The position numbers were made by a program, and so were the translations under genes. A stretch of DNA of 64,000 nucleotides from Elizabethkingia sp. YR214 (GTDB lineage: Bacteria; Bacteroidota; Bacteroidia; Flavobacteriales; Weeksellaceae): NCBI RefSeq assembly GCF_003058195.1, contig NZ_QBUH01000007.1:110997-174996 (forward strand). The letters are read 5' to 3'. Shown in pieces: positions 35,702 to 44,367 of this stretch; position 1 is the stretch's first letter; the number at the start of each line of letters is the position of its first letter. The notes below the pieces were generated by a model. The model made no database searches. It had not been told where the DNA came from and saw only the letters and a list, made by a program, of their open reading frames with translations.

Positions 35702-38464
35702 ATGAGAAAATTATTTCTACTCTTTATCCTGCTTATAGGGATTTTACACTATGGACAATCACTAAATCTTACAGGTAAAATAGTAGACCAAAGCGGCAAG
35801 CCAATTGAAGATGCTACCGTTTATTTACTAAAACAGAAAGATTCATCGATTATCAATTATACCAATTCCGGGAAAGAAGGAAACTTCAATCTGAAGTTTG
35901 ATAAAATACTGGAACCTGTATTGTTTAAGGTAAATGCCGAGCAACAAAAAGAGTATAGTAAAATCTATGATAAACTTGAAAGTTCTCAGAAACTCGATGT
36001 GATAAAATTGATTACGGAGGTTTCCAAAAATATTGCCGGAGTAGAAATTAAAGGTGCTCCGCCGGTAAAAGTTAAAAAAGACACACTGGAATTTAATGCA
36101 GCTTCCTTCAAAGTAAAACCCGACGGAAAAGTGGAAGAACTTATTAAATCTTTACCCGGATTCGAAATTAGCAATGATGGGAAAATTACGGCTAATGGTA
36201 AAGAAGTAGATCAGATACTGGTAAACGGAAAACCGTTCTTTGATAAAGATGGTAAAATTGCACTTAAGAACTTGCCTGCAGATTTAATCAAGAAAATTCA
36301 GGTAACGACTAGTAAGACAGACGAAGAGAGAGTAAAAGGTGAGAAAGGAAAGTCTAATAATATGAGCGTAAACCTTACTATAGATGAGAAGAAAAACAAG
36401 GGTTTTATGGCAAGAGCTTATGCTGGTTATGGATCCGACAAACGCTATGAAGGAAGTGCTATACTCAGCTATTTTAAGAATAATACTAAAATTAGTCTTT
36501 TAGCATCCTCCAATAATATTAATGTTTCCGGTTTTAAAAGTGATGAGGTCTACGAAAGTATGGGGTATGGAAGAAATGCTAATTTGATTCAAGGAAATTC
36601 CTATGTTCAGGAAGGGAATCGGATTATGGTTTCTTCAGGAGATAATGGTGGTGGTGTTTTGCGCTCTACAATGGTTGGGGTCAACTATTCTGATGAATTG
36701 GGTAAAGATGCAAGCCTTAATAGTTTAAGTCTGTTATATTCCAAAAACAGTAGAGAAACCCGCTCAGTATCAGATAGAACAACTCTGTTATCCGACTATG
36801 CACTGAGAACTAAATCTCAGAATTCTGGTGAGAATGATAATAGCCAATACAGTCTGGAAAACAGTTTCAGAATAAAACTGGATAAGAATACCAATTTTTA
36901 TTTATCCAATTCATTCCTTACTAATAATGGAACTAATATCAGTACAGGTGCATCTTCTACCTTTAGGGATGGTACACTGCTAAATGAGAATAATTCTTAT
37001 AATAAAAACGACTCAAGAAACAATTCCGGACAATCACGAATTTATTTTTCCAAAAAATTAAATGAGAAGGGAAGAAGAGTTAGCTTTAGTATGGCAGGCA
37101 ATGCCGGAGAATCTGTGAATGATAATCTGATTAAATCCGAAACGCTCTTTAATCAGGATCCTGATAAAAATGATATAAGGAATCAAAGATTATATAGTAA
37201 AAATATTAACAATCGTTATGATATTTCTGCTGATTATGCAGAACCTGTATCGGATTCTGCAAAAGTATCTTTAAGCATGGGGTATAGTACATCTTATAAT
37301 CGTAATAGCAGAGATGTAAATGATTTTAATTCTGCAACAGGAGATTATTCTAAATTTAATGTTGATTTATCTAATATGATGCGTCAACAAAATAATTCTT
37401 TTGTTCCCGGGATTGGCTATGAAATGAATAAGAAAAACATTAATCTATGGGCTTCCGCTAACCTTAATGCCACGCAAATGGATGTTAATGCCCGCTATAA
37501 TGGACAGGATTATCAATTGAATAAAAACTTTGTTCTTCCAGAGTTTAATTTTAATCTTTGGGGGAATAAGAACGGAAAAAACATGTCAGTATATGTAAGA
37601 AGTAGTTATGATATTCCTTCAGCAATGCAGTTAACGCCATATGAAGACAGGTCTAATCCATTGATTTCTTATAAAGGAAATCCGGATCTGAAAAACACTT
37701 GGAGGTTTTATGGAAATATGTATTATAGCAAATACAATCAACTAAAAAATACAAACCTATATTTCAACTTTAGTTTCAATTATCAGGACAATGATGTTAC
37801 CAATAACCGTCATTTTAATAAAGAAACAGGGGGGCAGGAGATTTCCTATATTAATGTAAGTGGTAATAAAAGCATTTATTTTGGATCGGGATATACCAAA
37901 ACGTATAAATGGAAAGATAGTAAATTAACAATTGGCCCAAGAGTAACTTTTAATCATCGATTTACTAATGGTTTTGTTGACGGAGACAGATATACAAGTG
38001 CAGCTTATTCTGTAACTCCGGGAATTAATCTGACATATGAAATTAAGGACAAGATGACGATAAAACCATCTTATTCCCTAAGTTATAACCAGACAGATTA
38101 CAAAAACTATGTGTTAGATCAATCGCATACCACAAGTAATGTTTTCAGTCTACAGTCTATCAATTATTTCGGAAAAAATCAGGATTTTACAATAGAGAAT
38201 AATTTTACTTATACAACCAATACTAATATTGCTCCGGGCTTCAAAAAAGATTTCTATTTCTGGAATGCCAGTTTAGGTTATACTTTCCTTAAAAAGCAAA
38301 TGACTGCTAAAGTAATGGTTTATGATGTACTGAATCAGAACCAGAGTGTGAAAAGAGTGATCACCGATACTTATATTGAGGATCGTGAAGACCTTATTCT
38401 GAAAAGATATGTAATGTTTACACTTAGTTATAAGTTTAACAAATTTGGTAGCAAGAAAGCTTAG
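35702..38464 (+). CDS. TonB-receptor-like outer-membrane beta-barrel protein (OMP_b-brl_3 type)
   Basis: A 920-residue outer-membrane protein with signal peptide (LFLLFILLIGILHYGQS), an N-terminal carboxypeptidase-regulatory-like domain (LTGKIVDQSGKPIEDATVYLL, about 22-100), a plug region (VEELIKSLPGFEISNDGKI and QILVNGKPFF, about 145-185) and a long beta-barrel ending in YVMFTLSYKFNKFG. This is the flavobacterial outer-membrane beta-barrel family 3, distant from SusC. No SusD-like partner is present. Ligand unknown. Confidence 0.85.
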   Translation: MRKLFLLFILLIGILHYGQSLNLTGKIVDQSGKPIEDATVYLLKQKDSSIINYTNSGKEGNFNLKFDKILEPVLFKVNAEQQKEYSKIYDKLESSQKLDVIKLITEVSKNIAGVEIKGAPPVKVKKDTLEFNAASFKVKPDGKVEELIKSLPGFEISNDGKITANGKEVDQILVNGKPFFDKDGKIALKNLPADLIKKIQVTTSKTDEERVKGEKGKSNNMSVNLTIDEKKNKGFMARAYAGYGSDKRYEGSAILSYFKNNTKISLLASSNNINVSGFKSDEVYESMGYGRNANLIQGNSYVQEGNRIMVSSGDNGGGVLRSTMVGVNYSDELGKDASLNSLSLLYSKNSRETRSVSDRTTLLSDYALRTKSQNSGENDNSQYSLENSFRIKLDKNTNFYLSNSFLTNNGTNISTGASSTFRDGTLLNENNSYNKNDSRNNSGQSRIYFSKKLNEKGRRVSFSMAGNAGESVNDNLIKSETLFNQDPDKNDIRNQRLYSKNINNRYDISADYAEPVSDSAKVSLSMGYSTSYNRNSRDVNDFNSATGDYSKFNVDLSNMMRQQNNSFVPGIGYEMNKKNINLWASANLNATQMDVNARYNGQDYQLNKNFVLPEFNFNLWGNKNGKNMSVYVRSSYDIPSAMQLTPYEDRSNPLISYKGNPDLKNTWRFYGNMYYSKYNQLKNTNLYFNFSFNYQDNDVTNNRHFNKETGGQEISYINVSGNKSIYFGSGYTKTYKWKDSKLTIGPRVTFNHRFTNGFVDGDRYTSAAYSVTPGINLTYEIKDKMTIKPSYSLSYNQTDYKNYVLDQSHTTSNVFSLQSINYFGKNQDFTIENNFTYTTNTNIAPGFKKDFYFWNASLGYTFLKKQMTAKVMVYDVLNQNQSVKRVITDTYIEDREDLILKRYVMFTLSYKFNKFGSKKA

Positions 38465-38483
38465 AACTAAAGCAAAAAAATAA

Positions 38484-38514
38484 AAAATGGTCAGAAGAAA
38501 TCTGACCATTTTTT
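38484..38514 (+). terminator. Terminator after the outer-membrane protein gene
   Basis: AAAATGGTCAGA, loop AGAAA, TCTGACCATTTT: a 12-base-pair stem followed by T residues. Confidence 0.88.
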
Positions 38515-38555
38515 ATTTTTTTATAAGCGATTGTTTAAACTTTATTACTAATACT

Positions 38556-38655
38556 CTTCGACAGACTCAGAGTGAAATTTCTTGTTCAAAATACCTTTCT
38601 TTTAGGAGTGTCAGACTGAGCTGAGTTTATAGTGAGCCTGATGAACTATCGAAGT
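38556..38655. repeat. Possible dispersed intergenic repeat
   Basis: CTTCGACAGACTCAG at 38556-38570 and a degenerate inverse counterpart (GAGCCTGATGAACTATCGAAG, ending at 38654, split by an insertion) flank a central TGTCAGACTGAGC. Similar TTCGACA...CTCAG palindromes occur as dispersed intergenic elements in related flavobacteria, as far as I recall. The copy here looks decayed. No coding content. Confidence 0.4.
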
Positions 38656-38726
38656 CTAATATTTTTTTGAATCAAAATTTAAACAGGCTCTAAGTCTTGA
38701 AAGAGACAAGAAATCTATAGTAAGAT

Positions 38727-39167
38727 TTAGGGTACCCAATAATAAAAATTGGTTTCTGTATCTAACTGAAAATCTGTTTTAGGGTATAAATTGTTTCCAA
38801 CCATGTTTGTTTTAGAAGTTTCCAGAGAGAGCTGACAAGCTCCGGTTTCTCTGCATAACTCTTTTGCCCTGTCAATAAGAGCCACAGATATACCTTTTTG
38901 TCTATATTCCTCTTCTACATAAAGGTCATTCAGTAACCATAGTTTTTTCATTCTTGTAGAAGAAAATAATGGGTACAATTGGGTGAAACCTACAATCTTT
39001 TGATTGGCTTCAGCAATGTAAATTACTGATTCGTTACGAGAAATTCTTTCTTCAAGAAAAGATTTCGCAGTTTCATAATCTGCCATTTTTTTGTAAAAAT
39101 CTCTGTATTTTTCAAAAATAAGGATTAGAGATTCCAAATCATAAAGTGTTGCAAGTCTTATTTCCAT
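38727..39167 (-). CDS. GNAT-family N-acetyltransferase
   Basis: A 146-residue GNAT protein. The acetyl-CoA-binding motif A appears as LYVEEEYRQKGISVALIDRA (Q/R-x-x-G-x-A/S), and YIAEANQKIVGFTQLYPLFS forms the preceding strands. The acceptor is unknown. The panC gene lies only 2 bases upstream on the same strand, so both are expressed from the panC promoter. Confidence 0.85.
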   Translation of the reverse strand: MEIRLATLYDLESLILIFEKYRDFYKKMADYETAKSFLEERISRNESVIYIAEANQKIVGFTQLYPLFSSTRMKKLWLLNDLYVEEEYRQKGISVALIDRAKELCRETGACQLSLETSKTNMVGNNLYPKTDFQLDTETNFYYWVP

Positions 39168-39169
39168 GG

Positions 39170-40012
39170 TTAATCCAGATGCATATTATCAATTAATCTA
39201 ACCCCACCTACAAATACAACAATAAATGCTCTGTAGCTCTTATCCTTGTAGAAAAAGTCAGTTTCCTTGAGCGTTTCTTCATCTGCGATTAGAAAATATT
39301 CTAATTCGTAGTCCGATTGTTCAAAAATTTCTTCAACCCGTTTTTTTATTTCCGGAATGCTTATCACCCGAAACCATTCATTAACCTTTACTAAAGTTTT
39401 ATAAATAAGCGCAGCTCCGTTTCTTTCGTCTTCAGATAAACGAGCATTTCTGGAGCTTAAAGCCAGTCCATTTTCTGCTCTGTAAATAGGAACCCCATGG
39501 ATATTAATCGGGAATTTTTCTATCTCAACAAGCTTTTTAATAATAGCCAGTTGCTGATAATCTTTTTCTCCAAAATAAGCATTATCAGGTTGTACCTGGC
39601 GGAATAATTCCGAAACTACAGTTCCTACACCATCAAAATGTCCCGGACGGAATTTTCCTTCCATTTCATTTTCAATACCACCAAAATCATAATGCTTGCT
39701 TTCTGCTTTTTCAGGATATATATCTTCAGTACTCGGAATATAAACAGCATCTACACCTGCTTTTTCAAGCATTGCAATGTCATTTTCTTCAGTACGGGGA
39801 TACTTCTTCAGATCATCGGGATTATTAAACTGTGTAGGGTTTACAAACACAGACGAAATTACGATGTCATTATCCTTTCGTGCTTCTTTGTATAAGGACA
39901 TGTGTCCATCGTGTAAAGCTCCCATTGTTGGGGCAAAACCAATCTTTTTACCTTCTTTTTTTACTGCTGCAATATAATCGCTGAGACTCTGGCGATTGCG
40001 GAGAATTTCCAT
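39170..40012 (-). CDS. panC: Pantothenate synthetase
   Basis: Joins pantoate and beta-alanine with ATP to make pantothenate. From ATG 40012 (MEILRNRQSLSDY) the protein has 280 residues. FAPTMGALHDGHMSL carries the HIGH-like nucleotide-binding motif, followed by SVFVNPTQFN, YFGEKDYQQLAI (KMSKS-region equivalent further on) and LALSSRNARLSEDER. Six further codons upstream (from 40030) are in frame, but they overlap the -7 promoter element at 40028-40035, so the shorter start is preferred. Confidence 0.93.
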   Translation of the reverse strand: MEILRNRQSLSDYIAAVKKEGKKIGFAPTMGALHDGHMSLYKEARKDNDIVISSVFVNPTQFNNPDDLKKYPRTEENDIAMLEKAGVDAVYIPSTEDIYPEKAESKHYDFGGIENEMEGKFRPGHFDGVGTVVSELFRQVQPDNAYFGEKDYQQLAIIKKLVEIEKFPINIHGVPIYRAENGLALSSRNARLSEDERNGAALIYKTLVKVNEWFRVISIPEIKKRVEEIFEQSDYELEYFLIADEETLKETDFFYKDKSYRAFIVVFVGGVRLIDNMHLD

Positions 40013-40027
40013 ATTCTGAAATTTGAG

Positions 40028-40035
40028 CAAAATTA
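40028..40035 (-). promoter_or_regulatory. Probable -7 element of panC
   Basis: On the minus strand TAATTTTG, 15 bases before the panC ATG. Divergent from the 40076 element. Confidence 0.45.
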
Positions 40036-40075
40036 TTAAAAAATGTTAATTAAAATGTATTACTGGAAAAAGTTG

Positions 40076-40083
40076 TATTTTTG
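40076..40083 (+). promoter_or_regulatory. Probable -7 element of the GT5-like gene
   Basis: TATTTTTG matches TAnnTTTG, 40 bases before the ATG at 40124. No clear -33 element. Confidence 0.4.
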
Positions 40084-40123
40084 TAAAATTAACCATCTTA
40101 ATTACTACTAGAGAAAGATTATT

Positions 40124-40894
40124 ATGCCGAACCAGAAAATTCTATACGTCACTTCCGAGCTATTTCCGTACCAAGAAGACAGTAACATGGCTACGATGGT
40201 GAATAAGATGGCCTTGAGAATGTATAATGACGGAAACGATGTTCGCGTTTTCATGCCAAGATTTGGAATGATCAGCGAGCGTAAATTTCAGCTTCACGAA
40301 GTGATTCGTCTATCAGGGATGAACATCATCATCAACGACCTTGACCAGCCTTTGTTAATTAAAGTTGCTTCTTTACCAAACGAAAGAATGCAGGTATACT
40401 TTATCGATAACGAGGAATATTTCAAGAGAAAACAACTGTATTTCGATGATGAGGGAACCGCTTTTTCAGATAATGACGAGCGCGCAATTTTCTTCGCAAG
40501 AGGAGTTATCGAAACAATTAAAAAACTAAACTGGGTACCGGATGTTATCCACCTGAATGGCTGGATGGCTTCATTCATTCCGTTATACCTTAAAACGTTC
40601 TATAAGAACGATGACTATTTTAAAGATACTAAGCTTGTTGTTTCCATTTATAATGAGAAAGATGCTGCCTTTGAAAATAATATTGAAGAAAAATTAAAAT
40701 TCGACAATATCGAAGGACTTACTGCGTTAGATAAACCAAGCTTCAGAAAATTTGTTGGAGAGAGTCTTCAGTTAGTAGATATCGTACTGAAAGGAGATGA
40801 ATCTTTGGAAGATGATCTGGAATCTATGTATACTGGTGCTACATCCGACAAAAAGGATTTTGTAAGTGCCGACGCTATTAACCAAGTGTACTAA
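40124..40894 (+). CDS. Glycogen/starch synthase-like N-terminal domain protein (short GT5 form)
   Basis: A 256-residue protein that matches only the N-terminal half of GT5 glycogen synthases: KILYVTSELFPYQED at the start, DVRVFMPRFGMI, FIDNEEYF, ERAIFFARGVIETI and WVPDVIHLNGWMASFIPLYLK (compare DVIHxHDW). The K-x-G-G-L substrate loop expected after the first strand is replaced by QEDSNMATMV, and the whole C-terminal nucleotide-sugar domain is absent. Catalysis is therefore doubtful. The conserved setting (divergent from panC, before DUF4270 and glmS) argues that it is a maintained gene and not a fresh truncation. Confidence 0.75.
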   Translation: MPNQKILYVTSELFPYQEDSNMATMVNKMALRMYNDGNDVRVFMPRFGMISERKFQLHEVIRLSGMNIIINDLDQPLLIKVASLPNERMQVYFIDNEEYFKRKQLYFDDEGTAFSDNDERAIFFARGVIETIKKLNWVPDVIHLNGWMASFIPLYLKTFYKNDDYFKDTKLVVSIYNEKDAAFENNIEEKLKFDNIEGLTALDKPSFRKFVGESLQLVDIVLKGDESLEDDLESMYTGATSDKKDFVSADAINQVY

Positions 40895-40922
40895 ACCAAG
40901 TAGCCAATTTTTGATATAAATA

Positions 40923-42443
40923 ATGAAGAAAATAAAGATAATCGCTAACGTTTGTTTTGTTGCGACTATAGGTCTGTTTACGCTGACTTCTTGTGAAGCT
41001 GATGCTGATAATCTGGGAAGCCAGTTCTTAGATGGTAATGCCGCAAACGGACAGGAATCAAGCTCTCCTGTTATTGCATATAATATAGATAATAAAGATT
41101 CTATACGTAGTGATGCCAAAAATCTGACTAATGCTATTTTAGGAGCATTTGATGAGCCTGTATTCGGAATGCACAAGGCTGCTTATGTTACACAATTGCG
41201 TCCTTCTGCTTATGGAACGGACTTCGGAACTAATCCAAAAGTAGACTCTGTAGTATTACAAATCCTTCCAAGCTATGTGACGGATTCTGTTACAACAACA
41301 ACTACTACAATTAACAAAGTTTCAACAGATCAGGATTCTACAAAAACAGTTAATACTTATCCGTTAGTAAAATACGGTAGATCTAAGATTGGAGGTAATC
41401 CTGTAAAATTTAAGCTAAGTGTAGCTGAAGTTAGTGACTTCCTTTATGATAATACTAAAACCTATTTTTCTAATCAGACAGTTACTGCAACAAATGTTTT
41501 AGGTTCTAAAAATATTAATGCTTTTGTAAGCGGTGTTAAAATTACCAAAGTAGGAGACAACTCGGAACTACTAAGTAGAGATCCGGGAATCAGAGTTTCT
41601 TTGGATAAAACTTTCTTCCAGAACAAAATTATTGCTTACCAAGGAAAAAATGAATTAAGCGATGCAGCTTCTTTCATAAGACATTTCCGTGGATTAAGAC
41701 TTTCTGTTGATGAGAATGACGGATTCTTATTCAACCTTAACCCTAATACAATGTCAGTTACAATGTATTACTCCAATGATGTTACAAAGGATAATGCAAC
41801 AACAAGACAACAGAATACTTATACATTCGATTTAGGAACATCCAACGTTCATTTCAGTCAGTTTACATTTAATAGACCATCAGCTTATACAACAGCAATG
41901 GGGAATATTAACAAAACAAAAGGTGATGCCAAATTGTACCTTCAGGGTGCCGGAGGTAATGGTGCTGAGTTTGTAATTCCGACATCGACTATTGAGGGGT
42001 TAAGAAATAAATATACACAAGAAAAAGCTGGAATTTTGACCGCGAAAATAAGATTGTACTCCGATGAGAATACATGGAAAAGTGCATTTGCAAAACCTTC
42101 CACTTTTACAGTACTTCAGAAGGATATGAAGCAATTTATGGATGACCAAACTGCTTTGGCTGGAGCTGGCTATATCCGAGTAAAAGCAACTAATCTGGAC
42201 AAGAATCCTGCTTACTATGATATTACGATTACCCAGACGGTAAAAAATATCGTAGAAAAAGGTGCTGAAAACAAACCTATTGTGATTAATGTTGGTGACT
42301 TTACAACAAATTCACAAACAGGAGCACTTTTAGGCTGGAACTACACCTCAAGAGCTTATACACCAAACAGAGTAGTATTAGTTGGTACCGATCCGTCAAA
42401 TATTAATATGGCTCAGCTGCAAGTCATTTACACTAAAAAATAA
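40923..42443 (+). CDS. DUF4270 lipoprotein
   Basis: A 506-residue lipoprotein: the signal ends FTLTSC with lipid Cys24, followed by EADADNLGSQF. The body is beta-rich with the family-typical segment SILRSDAKNLTNAILGAFDEPVFG-like (NAILGAFDEPVFGMHKA) near residue 70. DUF4270 proteins are found across flavobacteria; their function is not known to me. The gene lies 28 bases after the GT5-like gene and 19 bases before glmS, suggesting one operon linked to hexosamine and envelope metabolism. Confidence 0.85.
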   Translation: MKKIKIIANVCFVATIGLFTLTSCEADADNLGSQFLDGNAANGQESSSPVIAYNIDNKDSIRSDAKNLTNAILGAFDEPVFGMHKAAYVTQLRPSAYGTDFGTNPKVDSVVLQILPSYVTDSVTTTTTTINKVSTDQDSTKTVNTYPLVKYGRSKIGGNPVKFKLSVAEVSDFLYDNTKTYFSNQTVTATNVLGSKNINAFVSGVKITKVGDNSELLSRDPGIRVSLDKTFFQNKIIAYQGKNELSDAASFIRHFRGLRLSVDENDGFLFNLNPNTMSVTMYYSNDVTKDNATTRQQNTYTFDLGTSNVHFSQFTFNRPSAYTTAMGNINKTKGDAKLYLQGAGGNGAEFVIPTSTIEGLRNKYTQEKAGILTAKIRLYSDENTWKSAFAKPSTFTVLQKDMKQFMDDQTALAGAGYIRVKATNLDKNPAYYDITITQTVKNIVEKGAENKPIVINVGDFTTNSQTGALLGWNYTSRAYTPNRVVLVGTDPSNINMAQLQVIYTKK

Positions 42444-42462
42444 AATATAAAAACACAAACAA

Positions 42463-44313
42463 ATGTGCGGAATAGTAGGATATACAGGCTTTAGAGATGC
42501 CTATGATATTGTAGTTAACGGTCTTAAGAGATTAGAGTACCGTGGTTATGATAGTGCAGGGATCGTTTTAGAAAGTCCACAAAATAAACTTGAATTAAAG
42601 AAAACAAAAGGTAAGGTTTCTGATCTTGAAGAAATTGCAGAAGGATTAAAAAACACTGCACATATCGGAATGGGACATACTCGTTGGGCAACTCACGGTG
42701 TACCTAGTGACAGAAACTCGCACCCGCATCTTTCCAATAATGGTAAAATAGCATTAATCCACAATGGTATTATTGAAAACTATGATACCATCAAAAAAAT
42801 GCTTACTCAGAAAGGATTCGTGTTTCATTCTGAAACCGATACAGAAGTACTGGCTAACTTCATTCAGTATTTTATGGATGAATCCGGTAAAGACTTCCCT
42901 GAAGCAGTAAGAACTGCACTAAGCGAAGTTTACGGAGCTTATGCGGTAGCTGTTTTACATGAAGATCACCCGGGACAATTTGTTGTAGGAAGATTAAGTT
43001 CTCCTTTAGCAATTGGTTTGGGAGATAACGAATATTTTATTGCTTCTGATGCTTCTCCATTCGTTGAGTTTACAAAAGAAGCGATTTATCTGGAAGACGG
43101 ACATATGGCTCTTATCTCTTTAGAGGGAGGAGTAGATATCCGTGTAATCAATGATAATACAAAAGTAGATGCTCAGATTCAGGAACTGAAATTAAGCCTT
43201 GAGCAGATTGAAAAAGGAGGGTACGATCATTTCATGTTAAAAGAAATTTTCGAACAGCCTAAATCTATTCATGATACAATGCGAGGAAGAATACTTTTAG
43301 ATGAAGGTATTATCAAGATGGCAGGTATCTGGGACAATCTGGACAGAATTAAAAAAGCAAAAAGAATTGTTATTATTGCTTGTGGTACTTCTTGGCATGC
43401 AGGTCTTATCGGTGAATATCTTATCGAGGAGTTTGCAAGAATACCTGTTGAAGTAGAATATGCTTCCGAATTCCGTTACAGAAATCCAATCATAGGACCT
43501 AAAGATGTTGTTATTGCAATTTCTCAGTCTGGTGAGACAGCAGATACAATGGCTGCTATTAAACTGGCAAAAGAAAAAGGAGCATTTGTATATGGTATTT
43601 GTAATGTAATCGACTCTTCAATTGCTCGTATTACAGATGCAGGTTCCTATACACACGCAGGTCCGGAAATTGGAGTAGCTTCTACAAAAGCTTTTACTGC
43701 ACAGTTAACAATCCTTTCTCTTATTGCTTTGAAATTAGGTAAGCACAATGGTAATCTTAACAATACAGAATTCATGAAATATCTGTATGAATTAGATGCG
43801 CTTCCTAAGAAAGTAGAAGAAGTATTGGAATCTTCACACGATACTGTGAAGAAAATGGCAAAAGATTTTGTTGAATCTACCAACTTCTTGTATTTAGGAA
43901 GAGGTTATAACTTCCCTGGTGCTCTTGAAGGTGCTTTGAAATTGAAAGAAATTTCTTATATCCACGCTGAAGGTTACCCTGCAGCTGAAATGAAGCACGG
44001 TCCGATTGCACTAATCGATGAAAACATGCCTGTAGCTATTATTGCTCCTAAACAGGGACACTACGATAAAATTGTAAGTAACGTTCAGGAGATTAAAGCA
44101 AGAAAAGGAAAAGTTATCGCTATTGTAAATAAAGGCGATACTCAGGTTGCTAACATGGCAGATTATGTAATTGAATTCCCAGAAACTTCCGAGTGTTTCT
44201 CTCCAATAGTTTCTGCTATTCCATTACAGTTATTATCTTACTACATTGCAGTTTACAGAGGTGCAAACGTGGATCAGCCAAGAAACTTGGCAAAATCTGT
44301 TACAGTAGAATAA
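42463..44313 (+). CDS. glmS: Glutamine-fructose-6-phosphate aminotransferase (isomerising)
   Basis: Makes glucosamine-6-phosphate from fructose-6-phosphate and glutamine, the entry to UDP-GlcNAc for peptidoglycan, LPS and the FucNAc capsule sugars. 616 residues: an N-terminal glutaminase with nucleophile Cys2 (MCGIVGYTG), HTRWATHG and SDASPF; two SIS isomerase domains (about 290-430 and 460-600) with CGTSWHAG, AISQSGETADTM and the C-terminal DQPRNLAKSVTVE. No glmS ribozyme-like element can be recognised in the short 19-base leader. Confidence 0.96.
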   Translation: MCGIVGYTGFRDAYDIVVNGLKRLEYRGYDSAGIVLESPQNKLELKKTKGKVSDLEEIAEGLKNTAHIGMGHTRWATHGVPSDRNSHPHLSNNGKIALIHNGIIENYDTIKKMLTQKGFVFHSETDTEVLANFIQYFMDESGKDFPEAVRTALSEVYGAYAVAVLHEDHPGQFVVGRLSSPLAIGLGDNEYFIASDASPFVEFTKEAIYLEDGHMALISLEGGVDIRVINDNTKVDAQIQELKLSLEQIEKGGYDHFMLKEIFEQPKSIHDTMRGRILLDEGIIKMAGIWDNLDRIKKAKRIVIIACGTSWHAGLIGEYLIEEFARIPVEVEYASEFRYRNPIIGPKDVVIAISQSGETADTMAAIKLAKEKGAFVYGICNVIDSSIARITDAGSYTHAGPEIGVASTKAFTAQLTILSLIALKLGKHNGNLNNTEFMKYLYELDALPKKVEEVLESSHDTVKKMAKDFVESTNFLYLGRGYNFPGALEGALKLKEISYIHAEGYPAAEMKHGPIALIDENMPVAIIAPKQGHYDKIVSNVQEIKARKGKVIAIVNKGDTQVANMADYVIEFPETSECFSPIVSAIPLQLLSYYIAVYRGANVDQPRNLAKSVTVE

Positions 44314-44321
44314 ATATCATA

Positions 44322-44352
44322 TTGAGTATAATCGAAAACCTGAGTATCTTTG
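44322..44352 (+). promoter_or_regulatory. Promoter of the FAD oxidoreductase, overlapping the glmS terminator
   Basis: TTG (44322-44324), 20 bases, then TATCTTTG (44345-44352). The -7 element is the whole loop of the terminator hairpin. The ATG at 44368 is only 15 bases further, so the transcript would have a very short leader. Confidence 0.55.
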
Positions 44353-44366
44353 CTCAGGTTTTTTTG
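44335..44366 (+). terminator. Terminator after glmS
   Basis: AAAACCTGAG, loop TATCTTTG, CTCAGGTTTT and a following T-run: a 10-base-pair stem with an 8-base loop. Confidence 0.85.
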
Positions 44367-44367
44367 T

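Noticed and set aside
42444..42462. glmS ribozyme upstream of glmS
   Set aside because: Only 19 bases separate the DUF4270 gene and glmS, far too short for the ribozyme.
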